From contig JAUSLQ010000124.1 in assembly GCA_030645675.1 (NCBI GenBank), positions 1 to 32,103 on the forward strand: DNA of 32,103 bases, written 5' to 3'. Of this stretch, positions 17,138 to 25,433 are shown piece by piece. The stretch's first letter is position 1. Every line of letters begins with the position of its first letter. Origin of the DNA: Actinomycetota bacterium. Lineage in GTDB: Bacteria > Actinomycetota > Acidimicrobiia > Acidimicrobiales > Ilumatobacteraceae. The position numbers and the translations under genes were made by a program. Under the pieces are notes generated by a model. That model had not been told where the DNA came from. It saw nothing but the letters and a program-made list of their open reading frames with translations, and searched no databases.

Positions 17138-17359
17138 ATGCACGCCACTGGAACTGACTTCGCCGACCTTGACGACGATCTCCGACTCGTCACCCTGCCG
17201 GAGGCCGCCCGGTTCCTCTCCGTCAGCCGTGGTTCGCTCTACGACTTGCTCACCACGGGCCAGCTCGCCTCGGTCCATATCGGCCGCTCACGCCGGATCC
17301 CCATGGGCGAGCTACGCCGCTACATCCGCGAGCGGCTGGAACGCGAGCGCTGCAACTGA
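17138..17359 (+). CDS. Excisionase/AlpA-like helix-turn-helix protein
   Basis: The 73-residue protein has a strong AGAAGGAG ribosome site just upstream of ATG 17138. It carries a MerR-like winged HTH of the HTH_17/excisionase family: LPEAARFLSVSRGSLYDLLTTGQLASVHIGRSRRIP (residues 20-55) followed by a helix that ends RYIRERLERER. Such small proteins work as recombination directionality factors or as transcriptional activators of integration modules. It is not next to the recombinase, but it may control the relaxase promoter or excision. It is convergent with the nucleotidyltransferase gene, 36 bases away. Confidence 0.85.
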   Translation: MHATGTDFADLDDDLRLVTLPEAARFLSVSRGSLYDLLTTGQLASVHIGRSRRIPMGELRRYIRERLERERCN

Positions 17360-17395
17360 TCGTCGCACGTCAGACGCGCCCAGTCGCCTTGTGCG

Positions 17396-18184
17396 TCAGC
17401 GGTTGCCAACCACTTCGGCCAGCAAGGCTCGAAGGCGTGTGCGGAGCCGCGCCGATGCGTCGTCCTGCAGGCGTTCGGTCAGGGCTCCGACAGCCGCGCC
17501 TCCCGGTCCGAGCTCTCGCCACAACACCAGGCGCAGTTCACGAAGCGTTGCGCTTTCATCGAAATCGGACGGCTCGACGCCCTCGGCGGCAGCGATCTCG
17601 AGACAGCGCCAAAGGTCCTCGGCATCTCGCCACTCCGTGCGCACTGCCCGGACGAGTGCCTTCATGGCCAGGATCCCGATCGCATCGGGAAGCACGACGG
17701 TCGTCTCCAGTCGGGCGCCGTCCGTGAGCCGAAGCTCAGCGTCGACCTTGATGCCCGGTCGGCGCAATGCTTCGGCAAGTCCTGGCACCTCGGTTGTCAC
17801 GACATCTCCAACCGTGACGGTGTCGCGGGCACGCGAGCGGTACGCAGGCACGAGCAGGTCGACGGCGGCGACGCGACGCTCGTCGACCTGCCGTTCCCAT
17901 CTGTTCCCGAACACCTTGTGGTAGCCGAGGCGCTCGATGGCCTCAACGAGGTCGGGTCGACGGAGCACGTGCGGTGGGACGCCGAAGTCCGCGTCGCCCG
18001 TCGCTCGCAGCGGGAGGTCGAGTCCGAGTCGTTGGATGTGCAGCATCACAGTCACGCCACCGATCAGCCGGTAGTCGCCCTCCGCCCCGGCAACCGACAT
18101 AGCGTCGCTGACGTCTGCGATCGCGGTGAACCCACCGTCCATCGCTGCGGAGAGGCTGGCGAGCACCACCTTCGCTGGGCTCAT
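17396..18184 (-). CDS. Nucleotidyltransferase, AbiEii-like toxin candidate
   Basis: The 262-residue protein shows a nucleotidyltransferase core: a glycine-rich GG pair (Gly42, Gly43) in YRLIGGVTVMLHIQRLG, then RATGDADF with Asp64 and Asp66 as likely metal-binding residues, and later the VDLLVP strand with a further acid. It resembles the AbiEii/MNT group, the toxin half of type IV-like toxin-antitoxin systems; some members transfer nucleotides to tRNA. The start overlaps the upstream regulator stop by 4 bp (ATGA), so the two are translated together. ATG 18184 was chosen for that reason. The pairing with a HTH regulator is what the family's antitoxin gene AbiEi looks like. A role as toxin is inferred. 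Confidence 0.78.
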   Translation of the reverse strand: MSPAKVVLASLSAAMDGGFTAIADVSDAMSVAGAEGDYRLIGGVTVMLHIQRLGLDLPLRATGDADFGVPPHVLRRPDLVEAIERLGYHKVFGNRWERQVDERRVAAVDLLVPAYRSRARDTVTVGDVVTTEVPGLAEALRRPGIKVDAELRLTDGARLETTVVLPDAIGILAMKALVRAVRTEWRDAEDLWRCLEIAAAEGVEPSDFDESATLRELRLVLWRELGPGGAAVGALTERLQDDASARLRTRLRALLAEVVGNR

Positions 18185-18867
18185 GCTCCACCCGGAATCG
18201 TGTGGCCAATGATCGCCGCCCGAAGTCGATCGGCGGCCTCTCGACGGTCCTCGCCCCCGAGGTCAATGAGGTCCCACCATTGCTGGGTCGGGTCGGTCAG
18301 CGGGATGTCGTCGACGACCCTCGGCCAGGGCGAGGCCGGAACGAGCAGCGTCCGGTCGGTCGTCCAGCGCACGATGACGCTCGCGTCCGGGCGCCCTTCT
18401 GCGGGCACGAACCCTGCGTCGCTCAGTTCCAACGCCCCGCTTGCGTAGACGACTGCGAGTGTGGGGTGTCGCCATGGCACCAGCAGATCCGGCCCAAGGT
18501 CTGCCGAGAAGGCAACATCGGTCTTGGTCGCACGCGCCAGGCGAAGGACTCGAGCCGCCTGATCTGACAGGGGCCGCGTGCTGTACCAATACGACTCAGC
18601 CTCAACAAGCGCTGGGCGAGAGCGCCGCTCGTACAGGTCGAGCAGCTTCGCTGGCCGACCGACGTACCCATCATCCGTGGCTCGCACCGCTGTCTGCCCC
18701 GTCAGCTGCCGGATGACCTGCGACGCTCGCGGCTGGCTGACCCCGACCGCTTCGGCCAGCGCCACGCCGGTCAGCGGCTCCTTCGCAGCGATCAGGGCGC
18801 GGGCGATCGCCGCTGTTCCTGCCCCCCATCGGCGGACGGCGTTCTTGGAGGCAGTCGACGCGGCCAC
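18181..18867 (-). CDS. Winged HTH regulator, AbiEi-like antitoxin candidate
   Basis: The 228-residue protein has an N-terminal winged-helix domain with the HTH LTGVALAEAVGVSQPRASQVIRQLT (about residues 32-56). The rest (60-228) is a mixed alpha/beta domain with PLTDPTQQWWDLIDLGGED near the end, which I do not recognise. Gene order, the HTH plus C-terminal domain and the 4-bp overlap with a nucleotidyltransferase match AbiEi-type antitoxins. GTG 18867 was chosen because it directly follows an operator-like inverted repeat; GTG 18909 lies inside that repeat and adds 14 residues. With the first choice the mRNA may be nearly leaderless. Autoregulation by the repeat is inferred. Confidence 0.72.
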   Translation of the reverse strand: MAASTASKNAVRRWGAGTAAIARALIAAKEPLTGVALAEAVGVSQPRASQVIRQLTGQTAVRATDDGYVGRPAKLLDLYERRSRPALVEAESYWYSTRPLSDQAARVLRLARATKTDVAFSADLGPDLLVPWRHPTLAVVYASGALELSDAGFVPAEGRPDASVIVRWTTDRTLLVPASPWPRVVDDIPLTDPTQQWWDLIDLGGEDRREAADRLRAAIIGHTIPGGA

Positions 18868-18877
18868 AGGACAAGGG

Positions 18878-18914
18878 TATAAGTGTTCTCCTCGGAAGGC
18901 AAGGAACACTTATA
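18878..18914. promoter_or_regulatory. Operator-like inverted repeat upstream of AbiE-like pair
   Basis: TATAAGTGTTC and GAACACTTATA form perfect 11-bp arms around a 15-base spacer. It lies 11 bases upstream of the regulator start on the minus strand, with an AT-rich TATA core unusual for this high-GC region, and probably overlaps the promoter. AbiEi-type antitoxins bind inverted repeats in their own promoter, which fits. It may also act on the divergent gene at 19015. Confidence 0.75.
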
Positions 18915-19014
18915 CGAAGTCTTATGTCGGTTTCGGTCGGCGACTCGCCCAACACGCCGGTCGGGTTGCGAACCCGCTTCGTACCGAGCTCACTGTGGCC
19001 TCGGAGGTACCACG

Positions 19015-19329
19015 ATGGCGAACCAACCACAGCACGACGCGAGCACATCCATCGGCGAGGTCAGAATCTGGTTGGCGCGCTCTCCCGGCCAGCCGGATCG
19101 CGAGGTCGTGGCGTTCTGGGAGCGAGCCGAAGCGGTCGCGTTCGCCGATGCATGGAGTGCGGCCAACCCAGGCCCGCCGTCGGTTCTCAGCGAGGTCGTG
19201 GTGCGGGGCGATCGCCGTCGTTGCCGGTTGTGCGGCGAACCCATCGTGCTCGAGGACCCATCCGAGGCGGAGTCCTGGCGACACGCTGACGACGCCAACG
19301 ATCTCGGCGACCATACGGCCGAGGCGTGA
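19015..19329 (+). CDS. Small protein with CxxC motif
   Basis: The 104-residue product starts at ATG 19015 with GGAGGT just upstream. The N-terminal part (SIGEVRIWLARSPGQPDREVVAFWERAEAVAFADAW) looks like a compact alpha/beta domain. A CRLCGEPI motif with two cysteines sits near residue 68, and a histidine (RHADDANDL) follows, so a small zinc-binding finger is possible, though a clear fourth ligand is less certain. I do not recognise a family. It is divergent from the AbiE-like operator and ends convergently 12 bases from the restriction endonuclease gene. Confidence 0.65.
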   Translation: MANQPQHDASTSIGEVRIWLARSPGQPDREVVAFWERAEAVAFADAWSAANPGPPSVLSEVVVRGDRRRCRLCGEPIVLEDPSEAESWRHADDANDLGDHTAEA

Positions 19330-19341
19330 CCAGTCGAGTCG

Positions 19342-20205
19342 CTACAGGTTCGAGTTCAGGAAGTCGTACTGGTTGGCGACCCGCCGAATCATCGACTCGT
19401 AGGAGAACAGGTCGTTGACCGCCGGGGCTGGGGGAGCAGTCACGACCGACACGGTTGTGCCGTCGTTCGGGCAGTCGATCACCACGATGCCGATGGCGTC
19501 GTAACCCTCGTGCCCCGGCCGGGTCCGTGTCGGCAGCTCACTCACCTTGCCGAGAATGAACTCGGTGGCGTGAGGCTGTCGAAGAGGTGTGATCTTCGGC
19601 GGCGGCTGGCTTGGGCCGAGCGGTCGCCTGTTCGAGTCCGGGCTGATGAAGGTGCTCGAGGCATTGACCATCACGAACGCCACGGCGATCGCCTGATCGG
19701 CAGCACCATGCACGGTGAGGTGGGAGCTGTTGAGTTCGTCGTACAACCGGGGGCCCGATCCGACGTGCTTCGTCATGCACGCCTTGGCCTCGAGTGCCAT
19801 GAGAACCGTGCCGACCGGCGCTTCTCGCAACTCCGGCAGGTCGGCGAGCGCAGCACGTTCCGCGGCGTCGAACTCGAGCGTGAGACTCGTACCGAGGTCG
19901 GTGAACGTGCGTCCTATCCGACCATCGGCGGCGGACCCTGGACGATGGATGACGAGATCGAGTTTCTTCTTCCGCCGAGTGCGGAAGTCCGCGAACTCAT
20001 GGTTGACGCCGAAGGCCACCTTGCCCTCGGCGACGTGTCGCCTCAGCAGCGCCGAGTGCTGGAGCAGGTCGAACATCGTCGCCCAGCAGGCCACCTTGGA
20101 GTGTCGGTCGCTCCTCGAGTGGTATTGCCACAGATTGCCGTGTTCGTCCTGGATCGACGGCACCGACATCGTGCGTGCAATGAGATCGGGACCGTTCATC
20201 GACAT
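19342..20205 (-). CDS. PD-(D/E)XK restriction endonuclease candidate
   Basis: The 287-residue protein shows a PD-(D/E)XK-like pattern: KLDLVIH with Asp83, followed by ALEAKAC with Glu139 and Lys141. The segment DELNSSHLTVHGAADQAIAVAFVMVNAS (156-183) follows the core. I do not recognise a named restriction family. Its place next to a Vsr gene and a C5-methyltransferase gene in a divergent block makes it the likely cognate restriction enzyme, so the target would be the methyltransferase site. ATG 20205 was chosen because the upstream part is low in structure; ATG 20199 is possible. No strong ribosome site is visible at either. Confidence 0.7.
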   Translation of the reverse strand: MSMNGPDLIARTMSVPSIQDEHGNLWQYHSRSDRHSKVACWATMFDLLQHSALLRRHVAEGKVAFGVNHEFADFRTRRKKKLDLVIHRPGSAADGRIGRTFTDLGTSLTLEFDAAERAALADLPELREAPVGTVLMALEAKACMTKHVGSGPRLYDELNSSHLTVHGAADQAIAVAFVMVNASSTFISPDSNRRPLGPSQPPPKITPLRQPHATEFILGKVSELPTRTRPGHEGYDAIGIVVIDCPNDGTTVSVVTAPPAPAVNDLFSYESMIRRVANQYDFLNSNL

Positions 20206-20321
20206 GCCGCGGAACCGGCGGCCAGGGGACCCGCGCCGCTGGCCGGCAGGTTGGGTGACGGCAGCAGATCCACGACAGGAGAGACTAGAGAGCCGATGAC
20301 CCCCGATCGGTGACCGACCCC

Positions 20322-20744
20322 ATGACACCCTCCTCTGTGCGCCCCGTTGCGTCGTCGCCCGAGATCGAGCGACGTATGAAATCGCAGCGCCGACGCGACA
20401 CCGCACCGGAGCGGACACTGCGATCCGAGCTGTGGCGTCGCGGACTTCGTTACCGAGTCGACTTCAAGGTTGTCGGTCGGCGCCAGCGAGTCGACATCGT
20501 CTTCACGCGGGTCAAGGTGGCTGTCTTCGTCGACGGGTGCTTCTGGCACAGTTGCCCACTCCACTCCACGGCGCCGAAGGCGAACGGCGACTGGTGGAAG
20601 GCCAAACTCGCGGCGAACGTGGAGCGCGATCGCGAGACCGACCGTGCATTGAAGGCCCAGGGCTGGCTCGTGATTCGAGTGTGGGAACACGAACCTGCAC
20701 AGACGGCTGCGGACAGGATCGAGGCTGCTGTCAGGCAGCGGTGA
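20322..20744 (+). CDS. vsr: Very short patch repair endonuclease Vsr
   Basis: The 140-residue protein is a Vsr-type endonuclease. It repairs T:G mismatches that arise when 5-methylcytosine is deaminated and so accompanies C5-methyltransferases. The motif VDIVFTRVKVAVFVDGCFWHSCPLH carries the catalytic Asp (VDIV) and the FWHSCP zinc-associated element; the C-terminal WWKAKLAANVERDRETDRALKAQGWLVIRVWEHE is also typical. ATG 20322 was chosen; an in-frame GTG at 20310 adds four residues. It is divergent from the endonuclease gene and convergent with the methyltransferase gene with a 1-bp gap, so the three are one restriction-modification unit. Confidence 0.92.
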   Translation: MTPSSVRPVASSPEIERRMKSQRRRDTAPERTLRSELWRRGLRYRVDFKVVGRRQRVDIVFTRVKVAVFVDGCFWHSCPLHSTAPKANGDWWKAKLAANVERDRETDRALKAQGWLVIRVWEHEPAQTAADRIEAAVRQR

Positions 20745-20745
20745 G

Positions 20746-21906
20746 TCAGGCTGCGGCCAGTTTGTCGATGTGGGACGCGATGTCGTCGAGGAACCTGGCA
20801 TCGAACCGGAGACTGCCGCGATTCGCCCGCTCGAGGAAGCCCGCGGCCGCCCGCGTCGACAGCGGCGTTGCGGTGCCCAGGTCCACGATGTCCCGGAGGT
20901 GGGTGTATGGCTGTCGAAGTGGCCACATCGACACATCAACTGACCATCGCTTCCCGTGGGTCCCGAATGCTGCCTTGGGCCATGGGGCCGAGGCCGGGAG
21001 ACTACGAACCTCAGCGTCGAAGGCGCCGGGTGTACCGAGCCGACCGGCGACCCACTCCGACACGCCGACTGTGACGGCGTTCCCGACCAACTTCCATCGG
21101 GTGCCTTTCCGTCCTGTCACCGCCTCTGCCCGCTCGGTCCAGCCCGGGTCGAAACCCTGCATTTGTTCGGCCTCGGCAACCGTGGGTGTCACGATCCGTT
21201 TGCCCGGTCGCGCTCGGCGGTTCCAGATCGCCGGCGGCGATGGAATGCCGATGGTCGAGCCGCCCTTCAACGTGGGCACAGCGTCCTGCGCCCATCCGAG
21301 CCCGCGCAGCCCCTCGGTCCAGTAGAACCCGAACATGTCGTCGCGGAAGTACTTCTTGTCGGGTTCGCCAGCGTCGTCTGCAAAGAGGACTTCTCGTGGG
21401 TCGCCGTCAATGGAAGCTACGAAGATCACGCGTTGACGACGCTGGGGTACCCCGGTGAACCGGGAGTCGACGAGTCGGTACGCCCACTGGTAGCCGAGGG
21501 ATTCAAGTTCCTGCACGAGGAAGTGCATCGCTCGACCACCGTCGAGGACGAGCATGTTCCGCACGTTCTCGAGGAGGACCCACGGCACCCTCCGATCACC
21601 GAGCAGCCGGAAGACCTCGCCGACCAAGCCGGACGCCTCCCCGGTGATTCCCTTCATGTTGCCCGCTTGCGACAGGTCCGTGCAGGGGAACCCTGCGGCG
21701 ACGAGGTCGACGGGAGGGAGCTTCTCGAGGTCTCGAACGTCCGGCTCGATCGGGACGTCGGGAAAGCGATGCTCGAGCACCGCCCGTGCTGGTTCCCACC
21801 ACTCGCAGAGCAGCTCGGTGTGCATGCCGGCACGTTGAAGGCCAAGCTCGATGCCCCCGATGCCAGCGAACAGTCCGGCGACACTCCAGTTCGACGGTGC
21901 GGGCAT
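20746..21906 (-). CDS. C5-cytosine DNA methyltransferase
   Basis: The 386-residue protein has the conserved C5-methyltransferase motifs: FAGIGGIELGLQ (motif I, residues 13-24, SAM binding), GFPCTDLSQAG with catalytic Cys75 (motif IV), LLENVRNM with the Glu-Asn-Val at 113-115 (motif VI), QRRQRVIFVA (motif VIII) and the final GNAVTVGVSEWVA (motif X). Start ATG 21906 fits the usual spacing to motif I. It methylates cytosine at C5 in an unknown sequence and protects host DNA from the endonuclease at 19342-20205. The target-recognition region (about 190-310) gives no specificity by eye. It is divergent from the HNH gene at 22061 with 154 bases between them. Confidence 0.94.
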   Translation of the reverse strand: MPAPSNWSVAGLFAGIGGIELGLQRAGMHTELLCEWWEPARAVLEHRFPDVPIEPDVRDLEKLPPVDLVAAGFPCTDLSQAGNMKGITGEASGLVGEVFRLLGDRRVPWVLLENVRNMLVLDGGRAMHFLVQELESLGYQWAYRLVDSRFTGVPQRRQRVIFVASIDGDPREVLFADDAGEPDKKYFRDDMFGFYWTEGLRGLGWAQDAVPTLKGGSTIGIPSPPAIWNRRARPGKRIVTPTVAEAEQMQGFDPGWTERAEAVTGRKGTRWKLVGNAVTVGVSEWVAGRLGTPGAFDAEVRSLPASAPWPKAAFGTHGKRWSVDVSMWPLRQPYTHLRDIVDLGTATPLSTRAAAGFLERANRGSLRFDARFLDDIASHIDKLAAA

Positions 21907-22060
21907 GGGTTTCAAACTACACCGATGGAACTCGGCGTCGCTCACCTGCCGGTCGAGAGCACCTGGGTCGAAGAGCCTGTCCATCGCTGCATGATGACGA
22001 AAGGGTGCCACGCGGTTCGTCGCCCAACAGGCCACGGGTCCTGTGGAAAGCTGATCTCAG

Positions 22061-22975
22061 ATGTGGGGCGACGACGACTACGACGAACGGTTGCGCACAT
22101 CGGCGTTCGCGTTCCTCCGGGTCATCCAGCTACGCACCGGTGGGCCAGTTCGGTTCGCCGACGTGTCCGAGTTCAGGTTCGACGGTGTGCGTGTCCCACT
22201 GATGGATCCGCAGCGAGGCATTCGCAAGCCCCGCGTGCTCGACGCTGCACTCAGTTTCAGGACGGTCCACGCGGCGCGCCCGGACCAACGCCCGTACGAC
22301 GACTCACCCGGCCTCGACGGTTATCTGCGTTACAAGTGGCGCGGGACTGACGTCGACCATCCCGAGAACCGGGCCTTACGGCGCGCGCTGGTGGAGCAAC
22401 GCCCGCTCATCTGGTTCCAAGGCATCGACGTTGGAACGTACTTACCCATCTTCCCTGTGTGGCTCGTCGACGAGGAGCCCGTGTCACACCAGTTCGTCGT
22501 CGGCTTGGACCTCGAGCAGGCGCAGCGCTGGACAACCGATGGAGCAATCGATCTCGCCCTTCGACGGCGGTACGCAGAACGGGTGATACACGATCGGCTC
22601 CACCAGCCGTTGTTCCGTGCTCGAGTGTTGTCGGCCTACGGAGGTCGTTGCGCTGTCTGTCGCCTCGGACACTCGCAACTCCTCGATGCCGCTCACATCC
22701 GATCCGACGCCGACGGTGGTGAACCCATCGTTCCGAACGGCATCTCCATGTGCAAGATCCATCACGCCGCGTACGACGCCGACATCATGGGCGTCGATCC
22801 TGACTACCGTGTGCGGATTCGTTCAGATGTGCTCGAGGAGAGTGACGGGCCCACGCTCAGGTACGCCCTCCAAGAGTTGAACAATTCGAAAATTCACACG
22901 CCGAGCCGCCGCGTGGCCAAGCCCGATCGCGATCTCATCTCCGAGCGCTTCGAGCGGTTCATGGCGGCGTCGTAA
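22061..22975 (+). CDS. HNH restriction endonuclease (COG3440-like)
   Basis: The 304-residue protein has a C-terminal HNH site: CAVCRLGHSQLLDAAHIRSDADGGEPIVPNGISMCKIHHAAYDADIMGVDPDYRV, with Cys197, Cys200, His212 and Asn226, then Cys231 and His234/His235. The N-terminal part has the LDGYLRYKWRGTDVDHPENRALRRAL (85-110) and IWFQGIDVGTYLPIFPVWLV (117-136) segments, which look like a recognition domain of predicted restriction endonucleases of this group (COG3440). It may cut methylated or unmodified DNA. It is divergent from the methyltransferase and convergent with the ATPase gene, with a gap of only 6 bases. Whether it works with either is not known. Confidence 0.85.
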   Translation: MWGDDDYDERLRTSAFAFLRVIQLRTGGPVRFADVSEFRFDGVRVPLMDPQRGIRKPRVLDAALSFRTVHAARPDQRPYDDSPGLDGYLRYKWRGTDVDHPENRALRRALVEQRPLIWFQGIDVGTYLPIFPVWLVDEEPVSHQFVVGLDLEQAQRWTTDGAIDLALRRRYAERVIHDRLHQPLFRARVLSAYGGRCAVCRLGHSQLLDAAHIRSDADGGEPIVPNGISMCKIHHAAYDADIMGVDPDYRVRIRSDVLEESDGPTLRYALQELNNSKIHTPSRRVAKPDRDLISERFERFMAAS

Positions 22976-22981
22976 CCTCTG

Positions 22982-24136
22982 TCAGGCAGTCAGATAAGTC
23001 TCGAGAAGCGCGCAGCAATGACCAATCGTGATCGGCGTGGCGTCCGTGTGCATGGTCGAATGCTCGATGCCTTGTTGATGAAGCGCGTCGCGCCAAGACC
23101 GTGTTCCGAAATCGCCGCGTACCTGTCGGACCTCGGCGTCGTTGTGGATGCCCCACTGCAGTACGTACGGAGAGTGTGTAGTGAGGAGAACCTGACGGTC
23201 CGATGAGAGTGCGCTCTCTGTTCGGTCGAGCAGCCGCTTTACCAATACAGGGCTGAGCGTCACCTCCGGTTCGTCCAACAGCAGCACGCGAGGAGCATTC
23301 GGTGAGTGGGCAAGAAAGAGTATGCCGAGGGTGAGCGCTTGCCCGTCGCTCAGATGAACCCCGCTGAGCCCCTGCGCGGCGCCGGTGTCAAACTCAAGCG
23401 CCAGGTCACCACCTCCGAGGCGGGCCACCCGAAGGTCAGCGATCTCGGGGAACAGCGCCAGAAAGTCGGTGCGAAGGCGATCGAACGCTTCAGGGCAGCC
23501 TGCCTCAAGGTAGCTCAGGGACGATGGAAGCCCCACACCGTTCTTCTCAATGAAGTGATGGGCGGATGAAGCTGCCCTCAAGGCGCGCGGCTCCAAGCGA
23601 TACCGGCGCACGAACTGGTGAGCCTGTACGACCTCCGAGGCTGCCATCGGGTCGCGACAGTCGCTCGTCTGGAGGCGACTCGCGATGCCTCCGCTGACAT
23701 CCATGACTGTGGCGCCGTCGACCATGAGCCGCTCGGCACCGACCTTCCCGAGGCGCTGGCCCGCCTCGAAGACGACGGAGTACTCCAAGGTCTCTACGGC
23801 GCCGATCGATGGATCGCCGACCCGATGTCTCGCGACGAACTCCATGGTGTTGACGGTCGGGTCGTGCAGCTGAGACTGCAACGAGAAGACGCCGCCGGGA
23901 AACGCGTTGGTGATCGTCGTGCCCGTGGCGAAGCTCGACAGAAGGTTCAATGAATCGAGAAGGGAGCTCTTACCCGCTCCGTTGGTGCCGTACAGAATCG
24001 TCCAGCGCCCCAGCGCCACCGCCGCGTCGGTCAGTCCCCGGAAGTTGCGGACTCGAATCTCTGTGATCAACGCATTCTCCCTGGACAAGAAAACCGACTT
24101 GGCATTGAAGTATGCACCCCACAGAGCGTTAGGCAT
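22982..24136 (-). CDS. AAA family ATPase (OLD-like, AAA_21)
   Basis: The 384-residue protein has a complete ABC/SMC-type ATPase core without a TOPRIM domain. Walker A is LYGTNGAGKSS (residues 49-58, GTNGAGKS), the signature is HLSDGQALTLGILFLAH, Walker B is LLLDEPE and the H-loop is LLTTHSPYVL. These AAA_21 proteins are frequent in defence islands, where they pair with nucleases. Its start ATG 24136 overlaps the recombinase stop by 8 bases, which suggests one transcript. A TTG at 24070 with AGGGAG six bases upstream begins ITEIRVRNFRGL, the family's usual start, and is an alternative. It ends 6 bases from the convergent HNH gene. No nuclease domain is fused to it. Confidence 0.86.
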   Translation of the reverse strand: MPNALWGAYFNAKSVFLSRENALITEIRVRNFRGLTDAAVALGRWTILYGTNGAGKSSLLDSLNLLSSFATGTTITNAFPGGVFSLQSQLHDPTVNTMEFVARHRVGDPSIGAVETLEYSVVFEAGQRLGKVGAERLMVDGATVMDVSGGIASRLQTSDCRDPMAASEVVQAHQFVRRYRLEPRALRAASSAHHFIEKNGVGLPSSLSYLEAGCPEAFDRLRTDFLALFPEIADLRVARLGGGDLALEFDTGAAQGLSGVHLSDGQALTLGILFLAHSPNAPRVLLLDEPEVTLSPVLVKRLLDRTESALSSDRQVLLTTHSPYVLQWGIHNDAEVRQVRGDFGTRSWRDALHQQGIEHSTMHTDATPITIGHCCALLETYLTA

Positions 24137-25412
24137 TCACGGTTTCAGGTGGCAACTCTCGAGCATCGGCCGGCCCGGCAGAGGGCCTTACCTCCCGTGC
24201 CGCCGCAGGATCGAGCATCGAGGCAGCCATCGCTGCCGTCGCCTTCGGCCGCTCGCCCAGCGATCGCACGTAGCCGGCGGTCGTTGCCTCGCCTTTGTGA
24301 CCGACGTACCTGGCGATGTCGCTGAGGTCGAGGCCCGCCTCGGCGTACAGCACAGTGACGGCGGTTCGTCGACCGGTGTGCGTCGCGATGCCCTTCGGGT
24401 CGATGCCGGCGCGTGTCGCCGCACGAGTCACCGCCTTCGCCGCCGCCTGGCGGTTGACCAAGCCACCCCGCTCGTTGGTGAACACCAGCGACACGGTCTG
24501 TCCCTCGTAGGTGTGCGTCGGCCACGGCTCGCGACACGCCAGTCGCTCTGCCGCCTGCGCCTTGCGGCGCGCTCGCAACAACTCGACCACTCCGGCCGAC
24601 AGGTGGTGGGTGCCGGACGCGCCGGCGTTCTTGGTCGGGCCGAGCACCATGCCGACCTTGTGGACGTAGATCCCGGCCCGCCGCACCACAGCGATGCCGG
24701 CATCGAGATCGAGATCCTCCCAACCGAGCCCGAGCGCCTCTGAGACCCGCCAGCCCTGCACGAACAGCAACGCGACGACTGCGCCGAGGCGATCGTCTGC
24801 GGCCGCCCCGACCAGGTGGCGGGCGTCCTCTGATACGAGCGCGCGTCGAGCACCACGGACCACCTTCGGCGCCGCCACGCGATCGACCGGGTTGGAGGCG
24901 ATCAGCTCGTGGATCACGGCCTGCTCGAGTACCTGGTGCAGCGTCACCCGCACGTCCGCGACCGTCCCTGACGCGAGCCCGGACTTCAACAAGTCCGACT
25001 GCCAACGAGCGATGCGCTCCGGCTTCAGCGATCGCGCCGGCAACTGCCCGATCGTGTTGGTGATCCGCTCGACGCGCTGGCTGTAGGTGCCCAACGTCGA
25101 GGCTCGCACGCGATGCCGCGCGACCACGTCGAGCCACCAGGCCGCTAGCTCGGCGACCGTGGCGTCGCGGTGGAACGTGGACGACTGGATCTGCGACAGC
25201 TCCTCCAGCTTCACGGCCCTGCGAGCGATCGCTTCCTCACGGGTTTTGCCGCGAACTCGCTTGGGACGGGCGCTGCCGGGAGCAACGAACGTCGCCCGCC
25301 ACGAACCGTCGGCGTCGAGGTACACCGATCCCTCGCCGTTCGATGCCTTGCCGTGCACCCGCACGCTGCCGTTTCGGCCCACACTTCGCTTGCCGGTCAC
25401 CTTCCGAGCCAT
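24129..25412 (-). CDS. Tyrosine-type site-specific recombinase (integrase)
   Basis: The 427-residue protein is a phage-type integrase. An N-terminal arm-binding-like segment (1-60) is followed by a SAM-like core-binding domain (82-180) and the catalytic domain (190-400). The catalytic residues are Arg222 (WRVSEA), Lys261, His345 and Arg348 (HTGRR), His372 (GHKG) and Tyr381 (AGYVR). The set is complete, so it should be active. It lies 188 bases from the tRNA-Ser, reading away from it, the usual position for the integrase of a tRNA element. ATG 25412 was chosen because the region upstream has repeats and a hairpin. Its 3' end overlaps the ATPase start. A decayed relative lies at 10168-10320. 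Confidence 0.94.
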   Translation of the reverse strand: MARKVTGKRSVGRNGSVRVHGKASNGEGSVYLDADGSWRATFVAPGSARPKRVRGKTREEAIARRAVKLEELSQIQSSTFHRDATVAELAAWWLDVVARHRVRASTLGTYSQRVERITNTIGQLPARSLKPERIARWQSDLLKSGLASGTVADVRVTLHQVLEQAVIHELIASNPVDRVAAPKVVRGARRALVSEDARHLVGAAADDRLGAVVALLFVQGWRVSEALGLGWEDLDLDAGIAVVRRAGIYVHKVGMVLGPTKNAGASGTHHLSAGVVELLRARRKAQAAERLACREPWPTHTYEGQTVSLVFTNERGGLVNRQAAAKAVTRAATRAGIDPKGIATHTGRRTAVTVLYAEAGLDLSDIARYVGHKGEATTAGYVRSLGERPKATAAMAASMLDPAAAREVRPSAGPADARELPPETVNA

Positions 25413-25433
25413 GGTTTCGAATGCCTCCAAAAC

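Noticed and set aside
22061-24136. Septu-like (ATPase plus HNH) defence pair
   Set aside because: Septu genes are on one strand as an operon. Here the genes are convergent, and the HNH protein has its own recognition domain.
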